Assembly: GCA_903900265.1 (NCBI GenBank)
Contig: CAIUMM010000129.1
Coordinates: 1 to 56,160 of the forward strand
DNA from: an uncultured Pseudomonadota bacterium
GTDB lineage: Bacteria > Myxococcota_A > UBA796 > SXON01
Reading direction: 5' to 3'
Length of the DNA: 56,160 bases
Position numbers and translations under genes: made by a program. This document shows positions 27,082-35,554 of this stretch, piece by piece (within the stretch, counting starts at the first letter, position 1; each line of letters begins with the position of its first letter). Under the pieces are notes generated by a model. That model was given only the letters and a program-made list of their open reading frames with translations, did no database searches and was not told where the DNA came from.

Positions 27082-28397
27082 AGCTGCACCTCAAGACCTA
27101 TGTGCTGTTGGCCGTCGCGTTGGTGCTCGCGGCGCTCAACGCGTGGACGGTCAGCCCCGCGGCCGCCCCCACCGCGCTGCCTTCGCTGCCCGGCGTGATC
27201 CCCGACGACGTGACGAAGATCGTGATCAGCTCCCCGATCGAGCGGCTCGAGCTGGACCGCACCGCGTTCGAGAAGGGCAAGCCCGAGGCCGAGCGGTGGC
27301 AGATCGTCGCGCCCCTCGACTACGCCGCCGACGTCGCGCAAGTGCGCGCGCTGCTCCGCGTCTACGGCCTCGCCGTCCCCATGGACGCGCGGATCGACGA
27401 AGGCAACCTCAAGGACTACCAGCTCGAAGATCAGGACGCCAAGGTCGTCGAGCTGTACACCACCGGCGCTACCCCCGCGCTGCAAGTCACCGTGGGCCGC
27501 ACCGTCGGGCCAAACACAGCCTTTGTGCGCTTGCCAGGTTCGAGCATGGTTTATCGCGCCGGCGTAGGGCCCCGGGAGCGCTACGATCAGGCGGCTGCCG
27601 ACTGGCGGGATCGCGTGGTGCTCGACGTCCCCGCGGCGAGCGTGACGCGCCTCGTGCTGCGGCGCGCCGAGGACGAGCTGACCTTTGACCGCGGGGCAGC
27701 GGGGGCTTGGGCCGTGGCGTCGTCCACGCAAACCAAGCCCTTCGCGGTCGACGCCGAGACCGTAGAGAGCGTGGTGCGGACGCTGGGTCGGATCCGGGCG
27801 GGAGACATCCATAACGCCGCCTTCCCCGGTGGTTTTGAAGCCCCGCTCGGCTCCGCCACCCTCACCGCTGGAGCGGAGGTGCACACCCTGACGCTGGGCA
27901 GCGAGAGCACCCCGAAGAGCGCCTACGTAAAGGTGGACAATCGCCCGGAGGTGTTCCAGGTCTCCGGGCAGCTTGGACGCCTGCTGATGTTGCCGCTGAC
28001 CGGGTTTCGGGACCGCGGGATGTTTCGGTTCAAAGCCGAAGCGTTGTCGGGCCTGACGCTCACCGAGGGCTCGATCACCATCGCGATCCAGCGCGGGGAC
28101 GACGGGTGGACGGTCACCCAACCGGCCAACATGGACGTCGACTCCAAGCTCGCGGACGGGCTCGCCGCCGCGCTCGCCGGGCTGCGCGCCGCAGCGATCC
28201 CCGAAGACAACGCATTTGCCAGCGTCACCGGGCGCCTGCTCCTCCAAAAAAAGGACGGCTCCACCGAAAAGCTGGAGATCGGTCCGGCTGAAAAAGACGC
28301 CGAAGGCCACGCGTTGGTGCGCGTGCGCACCGCCTCCGGGGTCTACTTGCTGCCGGCCGCGACCCTGCGCGAGATCGAGCGCGTCTTCGGGAGATGA
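27078..28397 (+). CDS. DUF4340 domain protein, transporter-associated
   Basis: A 439-residue protein with an N-terminal membrane helix (YVLLAVALVLAALNAW) and the rest outside the cytoplasm. The repeated beta pattern is typical of DUF4340, which has two similar units: VTKIVISSPIERLELDRTAF with WQIVAPLDYAADVAQVRALL, and VTRLVLRRAEDELTFDR with WAVASSTQTKPFAVDAETVE. The pattern W-x-x-x-x-P and the following helix are the family hallmark. The ATG overlaps the GldG stop by four bases, after GGGG, and the gene is the last one tightly coupled in this set. DUF4340 proteins regularly accompany GldG-like genes and probably extend the periplasmic part of the complex, though their role is unknown. Confidence 0.9.
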   Translation: MKLHLKTYVLLAVALVLAALNAWTVSPAAAPTALPSLPGVIPDDVTKIVISSPIERLELDRTAFEKGKPEAERWQIVAPLDYAADVAQVRALLRVYGLAVPMDARIDEGNLKDYQLEDQDAKVVELYTTGATPALQVTVGRTVGPNTAFVRLPGSSMVYRAGVGPRERYDQAAADWRDRVVLDVPAASVTRLVLRRAEDELTFDRGAAGAWAVASSTQTKPFAVDAETVESVVRTLGRIRAGDIHNAAFPGGFEAPLGSATLTAGAEVHTLTLGSESTPKSAYVKVDNRPEVFQVSGQLGRLLMLPLTGFRDRGMFRFKAEALSGLTLTEGSITIAIQRGDDGWTVTQPANMDVDSKLADGLAAALAGLRAAAIPEDNAFASVTGRLLLQKKDGSTEKLEIGPAEKDAEGHALVRVRTASGVYLLPAATLREIERVFGR

Positions 28398-28491
28398 TCC
28401 CCGCCGCGGCCGAACGCCCGATTCGGCGAGAAGTTGCGGCGCAGCCCTCGCGGCGGCGCGGACCAGCGAGCGGGCGGGCTACATTCTGTAG

Positions 28492-29085
28492 ATGGAGGCT
28501 GCTCTGGATTCCCTTGTCCTACGTGACTACGGCGACGGCTTGCGCATCGTGCGGTTGTTGGGTCCGCAGGACGCCGAGCCTTGGCGCGCGGCTTTTGCGG
28601 GGGCCTACCAGGCCATCTGGAGCGAGCCGCCTTACGACGAGCGCTACTTTCCGGATGAAGCCGAAGGCGTGCTGCTCCGCGCTGTGCGCTTGCCCGACCA
28701 TGTCACGCTGTTGGCGGTGCGCGACAGCGGCATCGTCGCCGGTTTTGGCATCGCCTACCCGGTGCAAGCCAAGAGCGATGTCGCCCGCGAGATTCGGGGG
28801 CTGCTCCCCGTAGAAGACACCTTCTACTTTGCCGAGCTGGGCGTGCTCGACGACTACCGCGCGCGGGGACTCGGTCAGGAGCTAGTGCAGCTCCGACTCG
28901 CGCTGATGGACAAGTCGAGGTTTCACCATGTGCTCTTGCGCACCAGCGCGCTGCGCAACGCCAGCTACGAGATGTACATGCGCCTCGGGTTTCAAGACAC
29001 CGGCGTCTACATGGAGGTCAAGTCGCGAAAGAACGACGGCTCCCAGCGCACCGATCGACGCTTGTTCTTGTCGAAGGTCGTGTAA
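28492..29085 (+). CDS. GNAT-family N-acetyltransferase
   Basis: A 197-residue acetyltransferase that would move acetyl from acetyl-CoA to an amine. The GNAT core is visible: GIVAGFGIAYPV (strand 4), FYFAELGVLDDYRARGLGQELVQ (strand and the CoA-binding R-x-R-G-x-G loop), LLRTSALRNASYEMYMRLGF (helix 4, with the usual N-x-x-x-x-x-Y-x-x-x-G-F) and QDTGVYMEVKS. Substrate is not predictable. It starts 94 bases after DUF4340, apparently under its own promoter; TACATT ends six bases before the ATG, so a leaderless transcript is possible. Convergent with the flavoprotein gene at 29101, with 15 bases between stops. Confidence 0.9.
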   Translation: MEAALDSLVLRDYGDGLRIVRLLGPQDAEPWRAAFAGAYQAIWSEPPYDERYFPDEAEGVLLRAVRLPDHVTLLAVRDSGIVAGFGIAYPVQAKSDVAREIRGLLPVEDTFYFAELGVLDDYRARGLGQELVQLRLALMDKSRFHHVLLRTSALRNASYEMYMRLGFQDTGVYMEVKSRKNDGSQRTDRRLFLSKVV

Positions 29086-29100
29086 GCGCGTGCTTGCGAA

Positions 29101-30195
29101 TCAGCGCGCCATGGGAAGCGCGCGCTGACCGCCGCTCCCCACCTGCAGCCCGAGCTGAAAGGCCACGGGCACCGCCGCAAGGCCACGAATCACCATGCGC
29201 CGTAGATAGGGGCGCGCCGCCACCCCAAGCAGCAGCCGCGTGAACAGGCGGTGGCGTCGGGTCAACGCCGTCCACTCCCGCGACCAGGCTTCAGGCGTGT
29301 TGCGCAGGCAGAGCGCCACCGCCGCCTCCGCCTGCTCCAAGCCCAGCGCGATGCCCTCGCCGGTCAGCGCATCCACGTAGCCGGCCGCGTCTCCCACCAG
29401 CAAAACCCGACCTGCTTGCTGACCCGCGACCTGTACATCGAAGGGCCCGGCGCCCCGGATGGTGCTCTCGGGCGGCCCAAGCCGACCGGTGAGCTCGGGA
29501 AAATACTTCAGGAACGTCTCCATGTCGCCGCGCTGATCGCGCCCGCGCCACAGAAAAGCCACCCCGACGCGGTTCGGGCCCACCGGCGTCACGTACGCCT
29601 CCGCCCGGTCAGACCACCACACCTCCACGTGATCCGCCCAAGGCTGCACCGTGAAGTGCTGGCGAATTCCAAGCCGCCGGGCCGGGCCCACCGTAGCCTT
29701 CAAACCCGCCCATTTACGGACTTGAGAGTGCAGACCATCGGCTGCGATCAGCCATTGACCGTGCGCCGTGCCGCTGGAGGTGCGCACGGTCACGCCGCTC
29801 CCATCCGCGCTGAAGCCGGTGGCCTCGGTGCGCTCCCAAAGCTCCACGCCCATCGCATGCGCACGCGCACGCAGCGCCTCCGAGAGCGCGAGGCGGCGCA
29901 CGCCGAGCCCCGGTCCCTGTGAAAAGTCCGCCTCCGCGCAAACCCTCCGGCCGCTCGTCGCGTCGATGTAGCGGATGCCCCGAAACGGGTGGGTGCCCCA
30001 CGCCGGCGGGACCACGCCCATCTGCGCCAAACGCGCGACCGCGTTCGGCATCAACCCTTCGCCGCAGGCCTTGTCCACCGGCCCACCGCAGCGCTCGATG
30101 ACGATCGCGCGCGCACCGTTAGCGCACGCCGCGATCGCAGCGGCCAAACCCGTTGGGCCGCCGCCGACGACAACGAACGTGTCTGGCGCGGCCAA
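29101..30195 (-). CDS. FAD-dependent oxidoreductase, geranylgeranyl-reductase-like
   Basis: A 364-residue flavoprotein of the geranylgeranyl reductase/halogenase group. The FAD signature TFVVVGGGPTGLAAAIAAC is at the N-terminus, followed by Glu-Arg in IVIERCGGPVDKACGEGLMP, the CGEG segment typical of the group, then the inner motif WLIAADGLHSQVRKWAG and GRVLLVGDAAGYVDALTGEGI (second FAD motif GD). Relatives saturate isoprenoid side chains of menaquinone or ether-lipid-like substrates; the substrate here is unknown. The start is TTG at 30195, four bases after the DUF507 stop, without a strong ribosome site, suggesting coupling to DUF507. Confidence 0.87.
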   Translation of the reverse strand: MAAPDTFVVVGGGPTGLAAAIAACANGARAIVIERCGGPVDKACGEGLMPNAVARLAQMGVVPPAWGTHPFRGIRYIDATSGRRVCAEADFSQGPGLGVRRLALSEALRARAHAMGVELWERTEATGFSADGSGVTVRTSSGTAHGQWLIAADGLHSQVRKWAGLKATVGPARRLGIRQHFTVQPWADHVEVWWSDRAEAYVTPVGPNRVGVAFLWRGRDQRGDMETFLKYFPELTGRLGPPESTIRGAGPFDVQVAGQQAGRVLLVGDAAGYVDALTGEGIALGLEQAEAAVALCLRNTPEAWSREWTALTRRHRLFTRLLLGVAARPYLRRMVIRGLAAVPVAFQLGLQVGSGGQRALPMAR

Positions 30196-30199
30196 CGCT

Positions 30200-30718
30200 C
30201 TACAGCAGGCCGTGCTTCTTGCGGACTTCGCGCAGCGCGCGGTTCAGCGCGTCCTGACGCTCGACCGAGCCTTCAGCGACGTTCTTGATGCGCTCTTCGG
30301 CTTCGATGCGGAGGGCGTTCTCATCGACGTCGAACTTCTTCAAGGTGTCGATGATCTTGCGGAACATCTCTTTGTCATCCCCGAACACCTCGACGATGTG
30401 CGGGGAGATCATGAAGTTCTCGAGGAACTGACGCGAGAAGTACTTTTCGACTTCGTTGCCGGTGGGGTGGCCCCACTGGGAAGCGACGTCGGTGCGGGTG
30501 CGATTGTACTGGTCGTACGGAACGTTCTTACGCTCCATCTCGCTGCGCACGCTCTCGCGCAGATCCTGATCGCGGCGGAGGTAGCTCTCCATGATCGCGA
30601 CGAGATCTTGCTCGGCTTCGTGGCGGCTCTCGGCGTCCACCTCGACGTCACCTTCATTGACCAACCGTTCCAGCACGCCATGGGCGATTGCAGGGACTCG
30701 GGCGCGGTAGAGTTTCAT
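30200..30718 (-). CDS. DUF507 family protein
   Basis: A 172-residue soluble helical protein of the DUF507 family, which has no established function and is widespread in Myxococcota and related groups. The family pattern is complete: MKLYRARVPAIAHGVLERLV, EAEQDLVAIMESYLRRDQDL, KNVPYDQYNR, QWGHPTGNEVEKYFSRQFLE, FMISPHIVEVFGDDKEMFRK and the C-terminal ALNRALREVRKKHGLL. The ATG at 30718 matches the conserved start; an upstream extension in frame is not conserved. It probably shares a promoter with the flavoprotein gene downstream; a 141-base spacer separates it from the next upstream gene. The duplicated half-pattern suggests two DUF507 units in tandem. Confidence 0.93.
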   Translation of the reverse strand: MKLYRARVPAIAHGVLERLVNEGDVEVDAESRHEAEQDLVAIMESYLRRDQDLRESVRSEMERKNVPYDQYNRTRTDVASQWGHPTGNEVEKYFSRQFLENFMISPHIVEVFGDDKEMFRKIIDTLKKFDVDENALRIEAEERIKNVAEGSVERQDALNRALREVRKKHGLL

Positions 30719-30859
30719 CGGGAGCCTTAGGGTTCGGCCTGAAGACCGGGCCGCAGAGAGGGAAGGAGCCCCCGAACGCCGTAGGAGACTGCCCCAACGG
30801 TACTTCGGGAAGTAAGCAGACCGTGTACCCCGTGCCCATGCCAACCGCCACCCCGCGGG

Positions 30860-33517
30860 TCAGGACAGGGAGCGCCACGCTTGGGCCAGACGGTCCGGGT
30901 CCAAGGGCGCGAGCGTCACCCCACGCGGCAAATCGCCGACCATCTCGGTGCGAGGCACAAAGCCATCGGCGATTTTATCCTGAAGGAACAAGCGATACGG
31001 CTCGTCCAGATCCCCTTGGTAGGCGTAAGCATGGCGGTCCACGATCCGCGCCCCATAGGGCCTGCCAAACACCACCTCGGCGCCATCCAGCAGGCTGCAG
31101 TACCCGCGGAGCAGGATGTCAAAATCCATCTCAGCGGCGTCCGCCCCCGGCTCCGCGCGTGCCCGCGGAGGCGCAGCAGCGGGCGCCGCGACGACCGGAC
31201 CGACCACGCTGGAGTCGTCGTCGATGTCCACTTCGTGGCTCGGGGGCGGAGGCGCGCCGGGCAGGAAAAAGTCGGTGTATACGTCAGGGAGCCTGACCGG
31301 CAGCGGATCTGCGGGCCCAAAACCATCGGGAGCCGGCGCAGCCTCGCGCGCGGGGGGGGGAGGCGCGGCCCACACGTTGGACTCCCAACCTGCCGCCATC
31401 GCTGGAGCGCGCGCAGGCCCGAAGCCATCGTCCGCGCTCACGTCGAGCATCAGGCTGCGCTCGGGGATGTCGTTGGAGAGAAAGGGATCAAAATCCGGCA
31501 GCGCGACGGGCGCGGCGATCGGCGGCAGGCCTATAGGTTCGACCGGCGCCGCGATCGGCGGCGGGACTGGGGGTTCGACCGGCGCCGCGATCGGCGGCGG
31601 GACTGGGAGTTCGACCGGCACCGCGACCGGCGGCGGGACTGGGGGTTCGACCGGCGCCGCGACGTCGTCGAAACCCTCGACCGCCTCGAGGAGGTCGTCC
31701 ATCGCGGTCAGCTCGAGCGGCTCGGGATCGGGCAGGAGGATCTGTTCGAGCGGCCCGCTGCGAACCGGGCGCTGCACGGGGGCGACCGGAGAGACCTGCG
31801 ACGCAGAAGCTGCCGAATCCCGGTCGAGCACCGCGACCCACTCGGCGCGGGTAAAACTCCGCGCCTCATACCCACCGCTCACGCCCGCCACGCGAATGAG
31901 CGCCACGACCTGACCGTCCAGCTCGAACACCCTCAGGGTGTCGAGGCTGCGCGGAGTACGCGCATCGCCCGCCGGCGCGGCGTCCCGCGGCCCCACGAGC
32001 CCGGCCGCGTGACGCGCCGCCTCAATCACCTCGGCAGCGCCAGCATCCACGCCCACGCCATGCCCACACAGCCGCCCCCCGTGCAGCGCGATCGCGAGCA
32101 CGTTGTCGGCGGCCGCGCGCGGCGGCAGCGGATTCAGCGACAGCCACTGAAGCGCACGCTCTACAGCGCCCCCGGCGATGCGCACCGCGTCGCCATCGGT
32201 TCCGCCGGTGACCAACCCCGCGCCGACCCCGACCGCGGGCACGTCCACGCCGAACTGCGCGCCGATGCCGAGCGCAAATCGAAAGGCGGTGAGCGGATCG
32301 AGGAACACCGCGAGGCCGCAAAATCCGAGGTCGACGGAGAGGGAGCCGGGGTGCGCACCTACCGCCTCCTCCCACACCCGGTCGACGTGCAGCGCAGCCT
32401 CTGCGCCCGCGTGGCGCAGCCGCCCGAGGCCGACCGCGACGACGACGGCTTGCACAGGCTCATGCGGCACAACCAGCGCCCGATCCGCGCGGCCAGCTGC
32501 ATCCCCCACCGGGATCAACGAGGACGCCAACGCCGCGATGACCTCCCAACGCTTCAGCTCGTGCAGCACGTCTACGAGCGCAGCAGCGAGCGCGAGGCCT
32601 TGCTCCGGCCGGAGCAGGTCCTTGGCGAGCGCAGCCGGAATCTGGCCTTGGAGCAGGCTCTTCGTGTCGGTAAATCGAGCCAGCTGCGGGAGCAGCCAGG
32701 CTACGGCGTCGGCGTTGGTGATGAGCGCCCGCGCGACGTCTGCCGCGCCGCGCTCGGCGAGATCCGGGGGCAAGTGCCGAAGCACGAAGCTCAGGTCTTC
32801 CGGGGTGCTGCGACCGGCGTTGCGACGCTCCAGCACCGCGGTGATCGCGATGCGTAGCGCGTTGGAGCCGGCGGCCAGCACCGGTTGCGGAACCCCGCTG
32901 CCCATCACCGCGGCGAGCAGCGGCAAGCTGCCCTCGGGATCGAGGGCGCCGCGCTCAAACAAGATGCCAAACCTCGACCCCGCCACCGCTTGCGCGAGCG
33001 CAGGCGCGGGCGTTCCGGCTTTCCACAGCTGCGCTAGAGCGAGGCTCATCCGCAGCTGGATTCGCGACGCAAACCAGCCGAGGATCGCACCTTGCTCGTC
33101 TACCGGCAGCGCCCGCACCCCAGCCACCCGCGCCGCGAGCTCCGGCGGAGGTGCCGACAGCAGGGCCGCGGTTTGCCGGATGGTCTCCAACAGCGGAACC
33201 ACTCCAGCCCCAGGGGAAACCGCCATTCCCGCAGCGATCAACCGACGGAGCGCCTCGACGAGGTCATCGCCCTCGGGCAGCGGCGTGTCGACGCTGGACT
33301 CCGCCTCGCGCAGCGCGTTGTCAAAGGCGCGCCGCACCGGCCCCTCGAGCGCGGCTCCGCACGCCGTGTAGATGCCCCAGCCGTTCGCCCCGGGGACCAG
33401 CGCGGGCAAGCCATCGCTGACCTCGGGCAGCGCGATGACCGCGGCCTGACCGGCATCTAGGCCGCGAGGTGGGCGCCGCTTCTCCCAGACCAACCGACCT
33501 ATCGCGTCGAGTTTCAT
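30860..33517 (-). CDS. 885-residue protein with cyclase-like region and Pro-rich repeats, unrecognised
   Basis: Large cytoplasmic protein with no signal peptide or membrane helix. The N-terminal 310 residues are helical and Ala/Leu-rich with no known domain. Residues about 360-465 (VQAVVVAVGLGRL ... LAVFLDPLTAFRFALGIGAQ ... VGVGAGLVTGGTDGDAVRIA ... AVERALQWLSL) follow the order of class III nucleotidyl cyclases, but the metal-binding Asp residues are absent, so it would be inactive. A Pro/Val-rich segment follows with 12-residue repeats (PVEPPVPPPIAA), then an acidic disordered stretch. The last 90 residues (FDILLRGYCSLLDGAEVVFG) form another conserved-looking unit. It starts four bases after the Crp-like gene, so both are likely on one transcript. 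The cyclase relation is a weak inference. Confidence 0.75.
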   Translation of the reverse strand: MKLDAIGRLVWEKRRPPRGLDAGQAAVIALPEVSDGLPALVPGANGWGIYTACGAALEGPVRRAFDNALREAESSVDTPLPEGDDLVEALRRLIAAGMAVSPGAGVVPLLETIRQTAALLSAPPPELAARVAGVRALPVDEQGAILGWFASRIQLRMSLALAQLWKAGTPAPALAQAVAGSRFGILFERGALDPEGSLPLLAAVMGSGVPQPVLAAGSNALRIAITAVLERRNAGRSTPEDLSFVLRHLPPDLAERGAADVARALITNADAVAWLLPQLARFTDTKSLLQGQIPAALAKDLLRPEQGLALAAALVDVLHELKRWEVIAALASSLIPVGDAAGRADRALVVPHEPVQAVVVAVGLGRLRHAGAEAALHVDRVWEEAVGAHPGSLSVDLGFCGLAVFLDPLTAFRFALGIGAQFGVDVPAVGVGAGLVTGGTDGDAVRIAGGAVERALQWLSLNPLPPRAAADNVLAIALHGGRLCGHGVGVDAGAAEVIEAARHAAGLVGPRDAAPAGDARTPRSLDTLRVFELDGQVVALIRVAGVSGGYEARSFTRAEWVAVLDRDSAASASQVSPVAPVQRPVRSGPLEQILLPDPEPLELTAMDDLLEAVEGFDDVAAPVEPPVPPPVAVPVELPVPPPIAAPVEPPVPPPIAAPVEPIGLPPIAAPVALPDFDPFLSNDIPERSLMLDVSADDGFGPARAPAMAAGWESNVWAAPPPPAREAAPAPDGFGPADPLPVRLPDVYTDFFLPGAPPPPSHEVDIDDDSSVVGPVVAAPAAAPPRARAEPGADAAEMDFDILLRGYCSLLDGAEVVFGRPYGARIVDRHAYAYQGDLDEPYRLFLQDKIADGFVPRTEMVGDLPRGVTLAPLDPDRLAQAWRSLS
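31502..31664 (-). repeat. 36-base in-frame tandem repeat in the 885-residue protein gene
   Basis: Plus-strand copies start TTCGACCGGCGCCGCGATCG at 31538, 31574, 31610 and 31646, with a diverged copy before them; exact 36-base spacing. On the coding (minus) strand the unit reads PVEPPVPPPIAA. The first two full copies are almost identical, indicating recent duplication. It has the same period and a similar Pro/Val coding flavour as the repeat in the kinase gene at 9328. Confidence 0.92.
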
Positions 33518-33521
33518 CGCG

Positions 33522-34211
33522 TCAGCTATCCTTGAGCTTCTTCAGCCCGGGCTCGTCCAGCACGATGACTCGCTTGCCCTCAGTAAGGATGAGGCCGTCT
33601 TTTCGCATGTCGAGGATAGCGAAGCTCACCGTCTCGCGCGTCGCGCCGATGAGGCTGGCGATCTCTTTATGGGTCAGCTTGAGGTTGATGATCACGCCCC
33701 GACCGTCCCGCACGCCGAAGGGCCCGGCCAGCTCGATGAACAACGCCGCCAGACGGGCGTGAGCGCTCCGGAAGAGCAAGCTCTCTACACGATTTTCAAG
33801 CTGGCGACGGCGGTCCCCGACCAACTTCATCATCTCGACGGCCAACGGCGCGTTGCGCATCATCACGCGCATGAACTCGTCTTTGGGGATGGACAGCAGC
33901 AGCGTGTCTTCGTAGGCCTCGGCCGCCGTGTCATGCGGCTGAGGCGAGACGATCGAGAGCTCGCCGAACAGGTGATCCTTGGTGAGGAAGTGCAGCGTCA
34001 ACTCGCGCCCTTCGTCGTTCACCTTGTAGATCTTCACAATGCCGGTGCGAACAATATAAATAGAGTTGGACGGGCCGCCGGGGCTCCAAATCGGCGCCCT
34101 CCGGCGCAGCTCGTGGGACTCAGAGACCTGATCCAGAAGCTCCATCTCTCGCTCGGGGAGCGAAGAGAGCAGGGGATTCTGTCGGATGTACCAGCCTTTG
34201 GTCTTGATCAT
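33522..34211 (-). CDS. Crp/Fnr-family transcription regulator
   Basis: A 229-residue regulator with an N-terminal cNMP-type beta-roll (about 12-130), a dimer helix and a C-terminal winged HTH. The HTH reads LTHKEIASLIGATRETVSFAILDMRKDGLI (about 179-208), with the E-R-x-T-V-S-like recognition helix of Crp/Fnr members. In the phosphate-binding cassette FGELSIVSPQPHDTAAEA, Glu84 is kept but the Arg-Ser/Thr pair of cAMP-binding CRP is replaced by Asp94-Thr95, and there is no N-terminal Cys cluster as in Fnr. So neither cAMP nor an Fe-S cluster is the expected signal. It is divergent from the nucleotidyltransferase at 34283, with 71 bases between starts, and probably regulates that region and itself. 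Confidence 0.93.
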   Translation of the reverse strand: MIKTKGWYIRQNPLLSSLPEREMELLDQVSESHELRRRAPIWSPGGPSNSIYIVRTGIVKIYKVNDEGRELTLHFLTKDHLFGELSIVSPQPHDTAAEAYEDTLLLSIPKDEFMRVMMRNAPLAVEMMKLVGDRRRQLENRVESLLFRSAHARLAALFIELAGPFGVRDGRGVIINLKLTHKEIASLIGATRETVSFAILDMRKDGLILTEGKRVIVLDEPGLKKLKDS

Positions 34212-34282
34212 CTGCTTCGACTCGGGGCGCGGGCTTGGCGCGGGATACGCGCCGACTTTATCCTAAGCTTGTTTCGGACTCC

Positions 34283-34864
34283 ATGCCGCTCGCTCTCCCC
34301 GTTAGCCCCGTCGTCATGCATGGCCGAAATGTCACCGCGCTCATCGTTGCGGCCGGAGGAAGCACCCGAATGGGGCACCCCAAGGGCCTGCTGACCGTAG
34401 ACGGAGAGCCGCTACTTCTCCTCCAAATCGCCGCGTTTTTGGCAGCCGGACTACAGACTCGAGTGGTTCTCGGGGCTCATGCGGCGCGCTATCGACAGGT
34501 TCTTCCGCCGGACGTCCCCGTCGTTGAGAACCCCGAATGGGCGACCACCGACATGGCTGCTTCGGTGCGCATCGGGATGTTCGGCTTGGGAACCGTGATC
34601 CTGACGCCCGTGGACGTTCCACCTGCGCGCGCCGACACCCTGCGGGCGCTGTTGATGTGTAACGGCGACGCGGTGCCGACCTTCGAAGGCGCGGCGGGAC
34701 ACCCGGTGCGGCTCACGACGCCGCTGGCCGCCGGTGAGCGCTTGGATGCGCGACTTGCGAGCGCCCAGCGGGTGGCGGTGAGCGACCCAGACTGTGTACG
34801 CAACCTGAACACGCCTTCGGAGTGGGAGGCGTGGAGGCGCTCAGTCCAAAGGCCCGTCGGCTGA
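34283..34864 (+). CDS. MobA/MocA-like nucleotidyltransferase
   Basis: A 193-residue NTP-transferase of the MobA-like Rossmann family; members add CMP or GMP to molybdopterin or make other NDP compounds. The signature VTALIVAAGGSTRMGHPKGLL is complete (G-G-S-T-R-M-G-x-P-K), followed by VENPEWATTDMAASVRIG, like the GMAASLR segment of MocA, and VILTPVDVPPARADTL, where a metal-binding Asp sits in the P-V-D-V/M-P motif. Start choice: ATG 34283; an in-frame ATG at 34316 is also possible and gives a more usual short N-terminus; no clear ribosome site decides this. No molybdoenzyme genes lie nearby. The last 24 bases overlap the tail of the convergent methyltransferase gene. Confidence 0.85.
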   Translation: MPLALPVSPVVMHGRNVTALIVAAGGSTRMGHPKGLLTVDGEPLLLLQIAAFLAAGLQTRVVLGAHAARYRQVLPPDVPVVENPEWATTDMAASVRIGMFGLGTVILTPVDVPPARADTLRALLMCNGDAVPTFEGAAGHPVRLTTPLAAGERLDARLASAQRVAVSDPDCVRNLNTPSEWEAWRRSVQRPVG

Positions 34865-35554
34865 GGGAAGCGCCGAGGGGCTCGCCGCGGCGCGCGCGGC
34901 GTCCAAGCCGGAGCGACTCGCCAGCGTCAGGTTGCGTGCCCGCTCAGCGCGCTTGGCGGAAAGCTCGACCCCAACGGCATCGAGCCCGCGCGCGTTCGCG
35001 ACCGCCAGCATCGTGCCCTGCCCGCAGAAGGGGTCAACGACCACGCGGGCCGCGGTGTGCGCCAACAGGAAGGTGCACACCGCTTCGCACGCCGCGGTGC
35101 CCATCGCGCGCGGCCACGGCATCGCACCCAGCCCGGGGAGCACATCTGGGGAAGACTGCCCAGGTTCAAGGCGGAGCTCCCTGCTGAAGCACAGCATGTG
35201 GGCGTAGGCGGGTCGTCCGAAGGACGTTGTGCCCGCCGGGCTGCGACACACCACCTTGTGCCAGAGCAGCCGACTCCCCGCAGCCTCCGCGCCCCGCTGC
35301 ACCAGATAGGCCTTGTCGACCCAGCCGCCCTCCCACTTGATGTCGGTCTGGAAGAAGATCGCGACGCCGTGGTCTGCCACGCGGCGGCACGCGAGCTCCG
35401 CGGCGCCCATGAACCAGGTACGCCACCCCTCAAAGCCCAGCGCAGGCAGCTCGGACACATCGGGGAGCGAGGTGACGAGCGCATGATCCACGGCGAGCGG
35501 GTGCTGGTCCAGCCAGGCCAAGCCGTCCCCCTGATGCACGGTGCGCTGAGTCAA
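34841..35554 (-). CDS. SAM-dependent DNA/RNA methyltransferase-like protein (beta-class order)
   Basis: A 237-residue methyltransferase-like protein. Motif IV appears first as VTSLPD (29-32, where DNA methylases have DPPY or SPPY) and the SAM-binding motif I follows much later as VVVDPFCGQGTMLAVANARG (171-190) with DAVGVELS after it. This order matches beta-class N6-adenine/N4-cytosine methylases, but the SLPD variant and small size leave the target open (DNA, RNA or other). TTG start at 35554 forms a TTGA overlap with the sbcC stop, so it is probably translated with SbcC. There is no restriction enzyme nearby. Methylation of substrate linked to SbcCD processing is only a guess. Confidence 0.82.
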   Translation of the reverse strand: MTQRTVHQGDGLAWLDQHPLAVDHALVTSLPDVSELPALGFEGWRTWFMGAAELACRRVADHGVAIFFQTDIKWEGGWVDKAYLVQRGAEAAGSRLLWHKVVCRSPAGTTSFGRPAYAHMLCFSRELRLEPGQSSPDVLPGLGAMPWPRAMGTAACEAVCTFLLAHTAARVVVDPFCGQGTMLAVANARGLDAVGVELSAKRAERARNLTLASRSGLDAARAAASPSALPSADGPLD

